Shown one piece after another: positions 10,830 to 21,570 of a stretch of DNA of 64,000 bases (position 1 is its first letter; each line of letters opens with the position of its first letter). The DNA lies in contig OZ316892.1 in the NCBI GenBank assembly GCA_973895155.1, positions 30,132,001 through 30,196,000 on the forward strand, given 5' to 3'. The notes under the pieces were generated by a model. The model had not been told where the DNA came from and made no database searches. It was given only the letters and a program-made list of their open reading frames with translations. Made by a program: the position numbers and the translations under genes. This DNA is from Marsupella aquatica. Lineage: Eukaryota > Marchantiophyta.

Positions 10830-13410
10830 CTTGTGCTTAAACTCAGGTGCTCTGGGCTTCCTCTGTCAACCACACTGCCCGGGGTCAGATATGGAAAGCC
10901 TGACTTATAAAAGGTTAAATTCCAGGAGATTCCACGAGGTGCAATGAATTTGGATTTATTTCTCTAGGACTATATTCCACAATGATCTTTTGACAATGAA
11001 ATGTTTAGAAAATGATGACAGACCGGTAACTCTCTCGAGTCCTACGCCTAGCATGCATGCCTACCTCCGTCCAAAGATGTATTTTCTTGTCTCCCTGGCT
11101 TCGCTGTGATCGGTGGTACAGAAAACTCGCAAAAGTTATATTCCTCCTTTCAATTGAGAGTAACGGCTATCTGTCAAGAATGCGATGATCTTAGTATAGA
11201 ATTACTGAATAATTGTGAAAGGCATATCCACGTAGCTCAAGTATCAATAAGCTCGTTGATACTCCAGTGTTTCATTATAATCATAGAAAGGACAGAGTCA
11301 AGAGCCTATTGAATTGACACTAAAAAACTTCATCAAGCAGTTGCATGTTATCTGTTGGTGTGTGTATAGGACAGACTCTTAGGGCACCGTGACAAGCGTT
11401 CATCGTAAGTTGCCTTGGCCCTCTATGCTATATACAAACCAAATCTCAGGTGTTTGACAAGAGACTAAAACTCACAAATGAAGCCTAACCAGCATTTGTA
11501 GATTGTCTCTATAGAATCCATTGTGATTAGGCACAGATGACATGAATTTGAAAGCGCCTCCCCACCCTCTCCCTGTGATTCCTTGGAGGTGAAAAAATAA
11601 CCAAACTTGAAGTTCAAGCCAATCTTCATCACATAAGCCTCATAGCAGGAAATTCATGCAACTATAAATGTCACACCGTGGAGCTGGAACAACGGCTTTT
11701 GTTTACAAGTAGGTAATCACAACGTTGAATCGCTCTTGAGTCTCAATTACCTGAATGCCTTGTACAAAAACAATGGCTGATGCCAATACCAATCAAAGCA
11801 GAAGATGAAGGATGAACCCTGCAAATCAATCGTCTTTGTTAAGAATGCCTTCAAGCTCGTTTGGTCACATCATAATCCAACAAAATGATATGCATACAAA
11901 ATTAATTATACCTGGCTGTGGAGTGTTGCTAAAGCGGTCCATATCCAAAATGTCCATCGAGTAAGCTTCGTTCCCGTTCGAGAGCTTAATAGCACAGTTG
12001 TGAGAAATATAATTTTACCTGTTTAACAACGTTTAAATCAGTCTTAGTAGTGCAACCGTTGGAGAGCCCTCGAATTTCAAGTCTCATCTTTCCTTCCCCT
12101 TGGACTAAGGAAAGAATATTCACTAGGTGAAGGCTTGTTAGGGAAACCTTACCCGGGCAGAGGAATCTCAGCTCAACGTAACAGTTGGAGGTACCCCTAG
12201 AAGCATACCGGTAGCACTATCATCTCCAGGATCACGTCCTCCGTCAATTGAGAATTAAGAATTCAGAATTGCTGTACTCTTCTAAGAAATATCCCAGCTT
12301 TGGCATCCTGAGAGGAAAAAGTGTGAGAATCTCAAATCCCAAAGCAACTACCACCATACCTGCACATTGCCATTTGAAAAGTTTGACGCGAGTGCTCTTG
12401 TTAATCGCCCTCCAACAAAGAACCCTTTCCAACCGAATTGTCCTGCATGCCAAACGAGAAATCGACGACATTTCTTCAAAGAAGAACTTGTGTACAAGTG
12501 ATATGCAGACCGCGTAAGTAGTAAATTGGGCAGGCTCGAGAATTCATTCAGAGCAACAAGTTAAAGCAAGTGGGCACAAAATTGATCTAGAATGTGATGG
12601 GCCATAAGCTCCTAAACGTAGATATCCTTTAAAGTTTGACATGTCTGGAAAAACCAGGCAAATGCACATAACTGCGGGCAGCAGGAGATGTCCTCTAATA
12701 ATTGAGCAGGACGTGAACCAGGATAGGGAGACAAAACAGTATCCCGGGCTGAAAAAGAGACTTGTCCTGCTTCCTTCGGCACAAAGAGTTGAGGAGCAGT
12801 TTTGCCAAGCATATTAGGGTTGAAACGCCGAAGAACATTGAGTATAGCTAGGGACTTACTACGAATGCTCTACCCAACGGACATCGCGAGAGGCCGTGTA
12901 AAGGTGGTAACACAAACCTCACAGGGATCACTGGATTCGTCAGCATGCAGTTACACACAGCTCGGTACCAGCTCCCCGAAAAGTAACTAAACAACATTAA
13001 ATAATGAGCTACGACGAGTAATTCTTGGCAGATTGTGAATGCTACCAACATTGTTAGCTTGTGACAGCCCGGGATTCGGGGTAGCTACCGGGGATCTTCT
13101 TGGATTCATGTAGAGAAATTGGTGGCGAGGAGGAACAACCCTGAGAAGGCGGCACTGTTAAACCCTGATCTGTCACTCGAATTTGTCGCACAAACCTTAG
13201 ATCTCTCACTTCGAATTTGGCTGGACTGAGCCCAGCTAAGTGAACCGAGTTGAGCCATTCCAAATCCGAAGTGCGATTCGTCTCGGATTGATTGCCTCCC
13301 GTAATAGAACATTTTCCTCAAAACAGTGTTCCGGTGATCCAATTGAGGTTGAGGTAAAGGAAGAGATCAGATTGCAAGATAATGTACAACAGCCACAATT
13401 ATCAGCTCAG
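10830..13410 (-). promoter_or_regulatory. 5' module of PPR1 (leader and promoter region), copy 1
   Basis: This stretch upstream of PPR1 is homologous along its length to the flank of PPR2 (18,867-21,562), and its distal part to that of PPR3 (47,325-48,802). On the gene strand several candidate splice donors are conserved with module 2: GTGCAG|GTATGG (intron from 12,359), AAACAG|GTAAAA (from 12,018), AGCCAG|GTATAA (from 11,911) and TTCAG|GTAATT (from 11,750). An acceptor TTTGCAG ends at 11,819. Acceptor and last donor bound a 68-nt candidate exon. The parsimonious reading is a multi-intron 5' leader plus promoter. I found no conserved protein frame across copies. Confidence 0.6.
11751..11818 (-). 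other. Candidate 68-nt leader exon, PPR1
   Basis: It is bounded by TTTGCAG upstream and CAG|GTAATTG downstream on the minus strand. The homologous segment in module 2 (19,792-19,859) has exactly the same length and the same boundary signals. This suggests selection on splicing, but no transcript evidence is available. Confidence 0.5.
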
Positions 13411-13594
13411 GGTGGCTATGGCCTAAGATTTCTTGTTACTAGTAAAAAACTTAATGTACGCAGAGTACTTCGCTAGCAAACTTAACTTAATCCTTAACTA
13501 GCCAAAACTTGGTGTCAAGTATTTTAGCGTTTGTGTCAGTGTTTTGTACCAGGCCTCTGACCAAGGGCTGGTCAGACAGGCAGAACCCAATTAA

Positions 13595-13666
13595 GCTGCT
13601 CCTGATATGTTAAGAAGCTGATTGTATTACGCTGCTCCTGATATGTTAAGAAGCTGATTGTATTAC
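13595..13666. repeat. Perfect 36-bp tandem duplication
   Basis: The unit GCTGCTCCTGATATGTTAAG... is present twice head to tail (13,595-13,630 and 13,631-13,666) with no differences, so the duplication is recent. Confidence 0.95.
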
Positions 13667-15080
13667 TCCGTGGATGAAAAGTTAGTCTTAGACATGCTGG
13701 ATGTCATTTTTCAATTATTCTTGAAAAACCAAGAGTTATTTGAAATTGACTTGAAAAGACTGGTGTATCATGCGCTTCCAAGGACAAACTGGTTCTTGCA
13801 TCAGTACATTTGTCAAGTCACTCTCCAACAATGTATTTGTGGTTCACCAGGCTGTCAATCAAATTGGCTAATTAGATAGTGACACCCAGGTGAACTCACA
13901 CCTGAAACAAGCAAAAGTTTTTACCCATTTAGTGTCTTTTCCATCTTTTATTGATTGTATAAGGACTCTAAGACTTAGCAAGCACCATAGTAATTATTTT
14001 CAATACCATGTAACAATTACATGTAAGGATGCTGAAGAAGATGCCCTCATGGTGTACCTTCTTGAAGGGTGTTAAGTTATGTCTCTAATATAAATTATTT
14101 ACTTCCATAGTACTAGCTAGGCTTTAGCAAACTAGGATAGCACTTGGTTAAGTTTCAAGTTCCCATAGACCATGGTATACCCAAGGGAAACACAAGCTTG
14201 TGCTTGCACTTGAAGGTTCACTCAATGAGAGGGTGAGAGGAGGAACTCTAGCACGTTGGCTATAGAACGGGTGTAATCATTTTGTATTATTGGATTTCTC
14301 AATCTCACAGCCGTGTACATAGCCCATACCGGGTGAACCATGTACCTTCAGTATGTTCACAGGTGTTGATCTATGATGTCTTGTTTGATCTAGATTTTAT
14401 TCACTATGACTCTAGTGAGCAGTTATAGGTAATAGTACTGGACCAAAATTACCTAAGACTATACAGAATCTAATACATGGTTGCCATGAAAAACCTATTT
14501 CAGTTGGTCATTTGCTTACTTAAAAACGATAGTTCAGACTCATGCCCAATAATAAGACAATCCATTAACTATTTGGTGCAATACACAAGACTTGGCGGGA
14601 AAAGGATCATGCCTCCCATCTTAATTTTTACTCATACTTATTCCTTAGGAAACACACCAACAAATCATCCCATTCAACCATGTGGTTAACCAGTGTCTGC
14701 CCCGAGGCTTGGGTGTTCCTGCCCTGTTTTCACAGTTCGTTTAGCTCAAGGGGACTTGACAAGGGCACGAATGACAACAATTGAGAGGTCACTTCCAAGA
14801 TTTGCCTTTAATTGGATTTCGACATAACCCTTCATATCAAGTGATTGGTCCACTGGAGTGAGTCCCACAAAATGATTACTGTCTCCTAAACCCTAAAACA
14901 AACCCTCAAACTTCAACCCCAACCTAAACTCTCAACAATACTCTGCTAATTCAAACCCTTGGCCTTCAATCCCAACCTGGGAGTCTCACTATATGGAGCC
15001 CCCTACACAACTGTTGCCACTCACATTCTTTGGGCATTAGTGGCAGGGTAGGAATAGACACTAGCCAAAACGGCCAGCTC

Positions 15081-15136
15081 TCTTGATATGTATCCCCTTT
15101 TGAATCTGTCTTGATACGTATCCCCTTTTGAATCTG
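15081..15136. repeat. 28-bp tandem duplication
   Basis: TCTTGATA(T/C)GTATCCCC... occurs at 15,081-15,108 and again at 15,109-15,136 with a single difference. Confidence 0.9.
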
Positions 15137-15145
15137 CCCACAATC

Positions 15146-15478
15146 TGCTCAAAATTTACTGAATCCATGCGCTTACAATTGTTCTTTATTTTACTTGGAT
15201 AGAATGTGAATTTACTTAGAGGGATAAATTCTGCTTGGCCAACCTGTCCATTGAAGCACCAGACATCAGTCTTTAGGGTTTAGGGAGTAACCAAGAGCCA
15301 AATGAGCCAGATCTCTCCCATCTGCACTTCACAAACTTTGCAAAATTGACATAGTACCATGCATATGTGCTTAGAATTGTTCTTTATTTGACTTCCCTGT
15401 AGTGTGAATTTGCGTTAGAGAGATAAATCCGGTTTGGCCAATCTGAGTCTATTGAAGCATCAGGCATTAATCACGACT
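15146..15478. repeat. Imperfect direct repeat of about 140 bp, with telomere-like motif
   Basis: Segments near 15,146-15,285 and 15,332-15,478 share ordered words: AATTGTTCTTTATTT, TGTGAATTT, AGAGGGATAAAT or AGAGAGATAAAT, TTGGCCAA and ATTGAAGCA. The first copy ends in TTTAGGGTTTAGGG (15,272-15,286). They lie just downstream of the PPR2 stop codon. Confidence 0.65.
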
Positions 15479-15593
15479 TAGGCAATCAAGATTGGAATAC
15501 TCACTACTTGGGCAATACAGATTGGAACAGATACAAATGTGGGATGAGTGACTTCTGCTTCCAAGTCACCTTCGAACACAACTTTCAATCCGG

Positions 15594-18500
15594 TCACCAG
15601 TAATCGCCACAAGAGCATATCCCATCTTTAAAATGGTGAAAACGATTGGCATCCCTGGCTATGATCTCGCGTCCAGTCACCTTAGAGATAAATTTGGTTG
15701 CGGTATGGCAATCCGAACACACCCGAAGGTTCTTCCATACACGAATTGGTTTTCCCCGGGGTATGTGCATAAGTCCGTAAACAATAGCCAACTTCTCACT
15801 ATGAGAGCAAAGAGCTAGTTCTTTATCCTTCTCATTGATATCATGCAACACAAGTCGGGTGTCCGGAATGTAGCCTTCAGCCTTCAATTTTTCAGTCAAT
15901 ATATTAAGCTCGGTATATATTGCCCTCGCTTCTGGGTGAGATCTATCTCCTACGACAAATTTGTGGATCTTCTTATCAACGTCAATCCAGCTCCGCCCTG
16001 GCTCCTTCCGAATACCTCTGTCTTGCATCATGGTGCGCACCAAAGACTTCTTCTGATGCTTACCAGCTGCAGCGTAGATGTTGGAGAGGAGCACATATGC
16101 AGAGGCATTATTGGGTTCCAACTTGAAAAGCTCCTGAGCGGCAAGTTCGCCCAACTCCACATCACCGTAAGTTCTACAAGCCCCAAGCAAGGCTGTCCAA
16201 GTGACTGTATTTGGTTCAATTGGCATGTCACTGATGAAGAGCTCTGCTTCCTCCAAGTGTCCGGCCCGCCCGAGAAGATCCACCATGCAGTTATAATGCA
16301 CAATGTCAGGCTCGATCCCATAAATCTGCGTCATGGCTGAAAAGACTCTACGGCCGTCGTCAACAAGGCCTCCGTGACAACAGGCTGACAATACTGCCAC
16401 GAATGAATACACGTTGGGCTTCACACCGTCTGCAATCATTTTTCTGAAGTGGTCCAGGGCTTCACTCCCACATCCATGTTGTGCAAGTCCACCGATCATT
16501 ACAGTCCATGTGACCACATCGCGTTTCTCCATTCTCTCAAAAGTAAGTCGGGCGTCATCTATACTGCCACTCTCTGCATACATGTGAACCAGTGCATTGC
16601 CTACACGCAAATCTGACTCCAGTCCTGCTTTGCTAGCATACCCATGAACCTCCTTCACCCACTCCAACGAACCCGCACTTGCAGATGCATTCAGGATGCT
16701 CAGATAGGTGATTGCATCTGGCTGGAAGCCTTCCCGTCTCATTTGAAGAAAGAGTCGATAAGCTTCATGCCCACTTCCATGTTGTGCAAGTCCACCAATC
16801 ATTACAGTCCAGTTGACCACATCGCGTTTCTCCATTCTGTCAAAAACCAGTAGGGCGTCATCTATACTGCCACTCTGTGCATACATGTGAACCAGAGCAC
16901 AGCCCACACGGAAATCCAACTCCAGTCCCCCTTTGCGAGCATGGCCATGAACTTCCTTCACCCATTCCAAAGCCCCTTCACTTGCAGATGCATTCAGGAC
17001 GCTCACATAAGTTATTGTATTTGGTTCGAAGCCTTCACTTCTCATTTGGAGAAACAGACGATATGCTTCATGCCCACAACCATGTTGTGCAAGTCCACCG
17101 ATCATTACATTCCATGTGACTACATCGCGTTTCCCCATTCTCCCAAAAACCAGTCGGGCGTCATCTATACTGCCACTCTGTGCATACATGTGAACTAGTG
17201 CACTGCCCACACGCAAGTCAGAGTCCAGTCCCGCTTTGCTAGCATGGCCATGAATTTCCTTCAGCCATTCCGGAGCCCCCTCACTTGCAGATGCATTGAG
17301 AATACTAGCATAAGTAAATGCATTTGGTTCGAAGCCTTCACGTCTCATTTGGAGAAACAGTCTATATGCTTCATCCCGACATCCATGTTGTGCAAGGCCA
17401 CCGATCATTACAGTCCATGTGACTACATCGCGTTTCTCCATTTTGTCAAAGACCAGTCGGGCGTCATCTAGACTGCCACTCTCTGCATACATGTGAATGA
17501 GTGCACTGCCCACACGCAAATCTGAATCCAGTCCCGCTTTGCTAGCATGGCCATGCACTTCCTTCACCCATTCCAAAGCCCCCTCACTTGCAGATGCATT
17601 GAGAACACTAGCATAAGTGAATGCATCTGGTTCGAAGCCTTCACGTCTCATGTCGAGAAACAGTCGATATGCTTCATGCCCACATCCATGTTGTGCAAGT
17701 CCAGAGATCATTATATTCCAGGTGACTACATCGCGTATCTCCATTCTGTCAAAAACAAGTCGGGCGTCATCTAGACTGCCACTCTCTGCATACATGTGAA
17801 TGAGTGCACTGCCCACACGCAAATTGGACTCCAGTCCCGCCTTCCGAGCATGCTCATGAATTTCCTTGACCCACTCCAACGGCTCTTCGCTTGCACACGC
17901 ATTGAGAATGCTCGCGTAAGTGAATGCATCTGGTTCGAAGCCTTCACGTCTCATTTGGAGAAACAGTCGATATGATTCCACACCATCACCACGTTCTGCA
18001 TATGCTCCAATCATAACATTCCATGTAATGACATTTCGATTGGTCAACTGTTCAAAAACTATCCTTGCCTCGGTGATGCACCCACATTTTGCGTACATCA
18101 GTAGGAGGGCAGTCCCCACACGAACGTCCGATTCAAAGCCGGCATGTCGAATACGCTCATGAATTTCTTTTCCCCATGTGAGGGCTATTGGACTGGCACA
18201 TCCTTTCAGGATGCTCAGATATGTGATCTCATTAGGCTGCACTCCTTCTTGGCGCATTTGATTCAAAAGTTCCGGTACAGATTCGGCATGATCACTCTTA
18301 GCATATCCTGCTATCATCGCGTTCCAAGTAATAACACTCTTCTTCTCAAGTTGATCAAAAACTCGACGTGCATCTAACAATCCTCCGCATTTGATATACG
18401 CATTCAAGAGAGTGATTGCCACATATGGATTTTTATGAATTCCACTCTCGATGATGCAATCATGAATTTGCTTGGCTGCTGAAAGGTTTTTCTGTTGCAA

Positions 18501-18608
18501 GCACATTTGCAGAACTTTGACATATGTGTACGAATTTATAGTAATGCCTCGCAGTAGACGATCTTTCAAATCAGCAATTGTTTCACTCGTAGTACCAGCA
18601 TCATGCAT
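15594..18608 (-). CDS. PPR2: PLS-class DYW pentatricopeptide repeat protein, likely organelle RNA editing factor
   Basis: This is an intact frame paralogous to PPR1. The first in-frame ATG is at 18,608 (1,004 residues), but the open frame extends upstream to at least 18,866, and translation there aligns with the PPR1 and PPR3 N-termini. At the position of the PPR1/PPR3 start codon (AAGATGACAAG) PPR2 has CAGACGCCGACAAGG, so that ATG is lost. With the 18,608 start there is almost no presequence, so an upstream exon or non-AUG start is possible. The protein has an initial L-S-P-L-S block, five 101-residue P-L-S triplets (16,518-18,032), E motifs and a complete DYW domain (PGRSWIDV, HSEKLA, CSDCHTATK, CSCGDYW). 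The expected role is C-to-U editing of organelle RNA. The start is the uncertain part. Confidence 0.92.
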   Translation of the reverse strand: MHDAGTTSETIADLKDRLLRGITINSYTYVKVLQMCLQQKNLSAAKQIHDCIIESGIHKNPYVAITLLNAYIKCGGLLDARRVFDQLEKKSVITWNAMIAGYAKSDHAESVPELLNQMRQEGVQPNEITYLSILKGCASPIALTWGKEIHERIRHAGFESDVRVGTALLLMYAKCGCITEARIVFEQLTNRNVITWNVMIGAYAERGDGVESYRLFLQMRREGFEPDAFTYASILNACASEEPLEWVKEIHEHARKAGLESNLRVGSALIHMYAESGSLDDARLVFDRMEIRDVVTWNIMISGLAQHGCGHEAYRLFLDMRREGFEPDAFTYASVLNASASEGALEWVKEVHGHASKAGLDSDLRVGSALIHMYAESGSLDDARLVFDKMEKRDVVTWTVMIGGLAQHGCRDEAYRLFLQMRREGFEPNAFTYASILNASASEGAPEWLKEIHGHASKAGLDSDLRVGSALVHMYAQSGSIDDARLVFGRMGKRDVVTWNVMIGGLAQHGCGHEAYRLFLQMRSEGFEPNTITYVSVLNASASEGALEWVKEVHGHARKGGLELDFRVGCALVHMYAQSGSIDDALLVFDRMEKRDVVNWTVMIGGLAQHGSGHEAYRLFLQMRREGFQPDAITYLSILNASASAGSLEWVKEVHGYASKAGLESDLRVGNALVHMYAESGSIDDARLTFERMEKRDVVTWTVMIGGLAQHGCGSEALDHFRKMIADGVKPNVYSFVAVLSACCHGGLVDDGRRVFSAMTQIYGIEPDIVHYNCMVDLLGRAGHLEEAELFISDMPIEPNTVTWTALLGACRTYGDVELGELAAQELFKLEPNNASAYVLLSNIYAAAGKHQKKSLVRTMMQDRGIRKEPGRSWIDVDKKIHKFVVGDRSHPEARAIYTELNILTEKLKAEGYIPDTRLVLHDINEKDKELALCSHSEKLAIVYGLMHIPRGKPIRVWKNLRVCSDCHTATKFISKVTGREIIARDANRFHHFKDGICSCGDYW
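16518..18032 (-). repeat. Five 303-bp tandem units encoding P-L-S triplets in PPR2
   Basis: There are five consecutive 101-codon units with the same P (35), L (35), S (31) layout as PPR1. One more unit than PPR1, and four more than PPR3, show expansion or contraction in register. Confidence 0.9.
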
Positions 18609-18866
18609 ATGCCTACTACCATTCCCTTTTGCAGTGACTGTAGACCGATCTATCGTGCAATAAATAACATGAGATTGAAATCTGCAGTGAGTAATCAAAT
18701 TCGCCGTTGCATTAACCCATGCTGGAGTTGACCATCCATCCACCGAGAGTGTTTTCCTTGTCGGCGTCTGATTGAACTGAGGTGCTCTGGGCTTCCTCTG
18801 TCGGCAACACAACCCACGATCAGATCTGATACCAGGATAAAATTCAGGAGATTCCACGACGTGCAA
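18609..18866 (-). other. Open 5' extension of PPR2 frame without ATG
   Basis: The frame stays open for 86 codons above the first ATG. It encodes sequence similar to the PPR1 presequence (AWVNATANLITHCRFQSHV against VWVKARANLITQCRVQSHV) and to the PPR3 5' segment (RQRKPRAPQFN against PQRKPRTPEFN). PPR1 has a stop in the outer part, so only the presequence-like half can be coding in all three. It may be translated if an upstream exon supplies the ATG. Confidence 0.6.
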
Positions 18867-19791
18867 TGAATTTGTACTTATTTCTTGAGGACTATGTTTC
18901 CCAATGATCTTTCCACTATGAATGTTCAGAAATAGATAGCAGAACGGTACGTCGCTGGAGTTCTAGGATGCATTCCTACCTCCGTCCAAAGAAGTATTTT
19001 CTTGTCTCCCTTGCTCTGCTGTGGTCTTTGGTACAGGTAACTTGCAAAAAATATATGACTCCTTTTCAACTGAGAGTAACAGCTATCTGTCAAGAATGCA
19101 ATGATCTTAGAATAGAATACTGAAATAATTGTGAAAGGCATATCTAGGTAGCTCACGTATCAATAAGCTCGTTCATACTCCATTATTTCACTGTAACCAT
19201 AGAAAGGACAGAGTCAAGAGCCTATCGAATTGGCACTAAAAAACGTCAGGCAGCAGTCACATGTTATCCTTGGATTGTGTATAGTAGACTCTTAGGGCAC
19301 CTTACCAGGCGTTCATTTGTAAGTTGCCTACAGTGTCCTTTCTATGCTATACACAAACCACAGTCTCAGGTTTTGAAAAGAGGCTATAATTCAGAAATAA
19401 TCCATTGCGATAGATGACATGACTGTGAGCGCTCCCCCTCCCCCTCCCTCTCGTACACTTCAGAAAAGTCTATCCAGCATTGGCTCTTATATTATCCACC
19501 GTAAACCCTAAACCCTCAACCCTAAATTGGCTCTTATAGAATCCGTCGAGAGACACATGTGACATGGATGTGACAGTCAGACTCACACCGCGGCCCCAAC
19601 CCACCGCCCGCCCCCGCCCCACCCTCCTACGCTTCCTTGGAGATGAAAAAAGAATCAAACTTGAAGTTTAAGTCAAGTCTTCATCACACAGGAATATCAC
19701 GCAATACAATGTCACACCGTGGTGCTGGAACAAGAGTTTTGTTCTAAAGTAGGTAACGCATAACGTTGAAATCGCTCTTCAATGTCATTAC

Positions 19792-19859
19792 CTGAAGGCC
19801 TTTTACAAGAACAACGGCTGATGCCAATACCAATCAAACCGGAAGATGAAGGATGAACT
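19792..19859 (-). other. Candidate 68-nt leader exon, PPR2
   Basis: This is the counterpart of 11,751-11,818: same length, with acceptor TTTGCAG and donor CAG|GTAATG. The intron before it, from the donor at 19,952 to the acceptor at 19,860, would be about 93 nt, short but normal for plants. Confidence 0.5.
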
Positions 19860-20084
19860 CTGCAAATCATCCGTCGTAGTTGAGAATGTGTTCAACGTCG
19901 TTTGGTCACATGATAATCCAACAAAATCTCATGCATACAAAATTAATCATACCTGGCTGGGGAGCGTTGCCTAAAGTGGTCCATATCCAAAATTTCCATC
20001 GAGTCAGCTCCGTTCCTGTGCCGGGAATAGAGCTTGATGACATACTAGTGAGAACTATTCTCTTACCTGTTTGACAAACGTCCA

Positions 20085-21562
20085 AATCAGTCTAAGTAAG
20101 GCAATCTTGCAGCGCCCTCAAATTTCAAGTCTATCTTTCCACTAAGGAAAGAAAATTCATTAGGCGAACGCTCTGTTGGGGAAACCTTGCCCGGACAGAG
20201 GAATCTCACCTCAACGTAACAGTTGGAGGAACCCCTAGAGGCATGGCAGTAGCAGTATCGTCTCCACTAAGAATTGCTGTACTCCTTTTAAGAATTATCC
20301 CAGCTTTGCCATCCAAACTTGAGAATCGAAACTCCAAGTTTTGAGAAGAAATACTGTGAGAATTTCTACCTTTCCAATCCCAACGCAACCACCGTCATAC
20401 CTGCACATTGCCCTCTGAAAAACTTTGGCGCAAGTGCTCTTGTTTATCGCCCTCCAAGAATGAACCCCTTTCCAACCGAATTGTCCTGCATACCAAACAA
20501 AAATTGACGACATCTCTTGAAAGAAGAACTTGTGAACAAGTGATATGCAGACCGTGTAATTAGCAAATTGGGCAGGCTCGACAATTCTTTCAGATTAACA
20601 AGTCGAAGCAAGTGGGAACAAAATTGATCCAGATTGGGCAATAAAAGAAGCGCATAAACGAAGATAACCTTTGAAGTTCGACATGTCTGAAAAAAAAAGA
20701 GGCAACTGCACATAATTGCGGGCAGCAGGAGACGTCATCCGAGGATTGAGCAGCACTTGAACCAGGACGGGGAGACGAACATGTATCGCGGGTTGAAGAA
20801 GAGATCCTGTCCCGCTTCCTTGGGTACTAAGAGTTGAGAAATATTGTTGGCCAACAATTTAGGGTTGAAACGCAGAAGAACATCGAGTATAGCTAGGGCC
20901 TTAATAGGAATTCTCTGCCCAAAGGACATCGTGAGAGGCCGTGTAAAACGCGAACCTCACAGGGATCACTGGATTCGTCAGCATGCAGCTATACACAGGT
21001 CGGTACCAGCTCCCCGAGAAGCAACTTAAGCACCATTAAATAATGAGCTAAGACGAGTAATTCGAGCAGATTGTGAATTCTACAAGCATTGTTAGCTTGC
21101 GACAGCCCGGGATATCCACCGGAGATCTCCTTGGATTCATGTAGAGATCTTGGTGGCGAGGAGGAAAAGGCACTGTTAAACCTGATCTGTTACTCGAATT
21201 TTCTCGCACAAACCTTCCTCTGTCACTCGGACTTCAGCTGAACTGAGCCCAGCTAAGTGAGCCGAACTGCGCTATTCCAAGTCCGAACTGCGATTCGACT
21301 GGGAATTGTTTGCCTCCCGTCTTACAGCAGTTTCCTAAAACGGTTGTGCCGCTGATCCAATTGAGGTGAGTAAAAGAAGAGATCTGACTGCACGATGATG
21401 TCCTGAGGATTCTCAATGGGCACAACTATCTGCATCACTCCGAGAAAAACTGAACTCAATATCAAACAACGATGCCGTGGTCGTTTGAAAGAATACATCA
21501 CTGTTCGCGACTCTTCATTTTGTCTCAAGACCAGATTGATTGCACGAGGACGATAATCATTC
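20085..21562. repeat. 1,478-bp near-identical block, copy in PPR2 flank
   Basis: It aligns without gaps to 47,325-48,802 at a constant offset of 27,240. I counted 17 substitutions, about 98.8% identity. Module 1 (about 12,038-13,410) is a clearly more diverged third copy. Homology starts at AATCAGTCTAAGTA and stops at GATAATCATTC. Confidence 0.95.
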
Positions 21563-21570
21563 ATTCAATC

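Larger units (their letters stand above)
13411..15593. other. Intergenic region between PPR1 module and PPR2
   Basis: No gene recognised. It contains a perfect 36-bp tandem duplication (13,595-13,666), a degenerate CCCTAAA stretch (14,885-14,975), a 28-bp tandem duplication (15,081-15,136) and a loose 140-bp duplication (15,146-15,478). A 73-codon open frame at 13,658-13,879 starts inside the duplication and has no domain. Confidence 0.5.
18867..21562 (-). promoter_or_regulatory. 5' module of PPR2, copy 2
   Basis: It is homologous to module 1 along its length. The distal block 20,085-21,562 is almost identical to 47,325-48,802 (gapless, 17 differences in 1,478 bp by eye). Candidate donors on the minus strand are GTGCAG|GTATGA (intron from 20,400), AACAG|GTAAGA (from 20,066), AGCCAG|GTATGA (from 19,952) and TTCAG|GTAATG (from 19,791), with an acceptor TTTGCAG at 19,860. 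A telomere-type motif (CCCTAAACCCT) lies at 19,502-19,526. It is probably leader introns plus promoter of PPR2. Short open frames inside it are not conserved in frame with module 1. Confidence 0.6.

Noticed and set aside
12360-12471. RRM-like wording (FFVGG...NFSNGNV) in module 1 on the minus strand
   Set aside because: The spacing is too short for an RRM, and the frame is not kept in modules 2 and 3.
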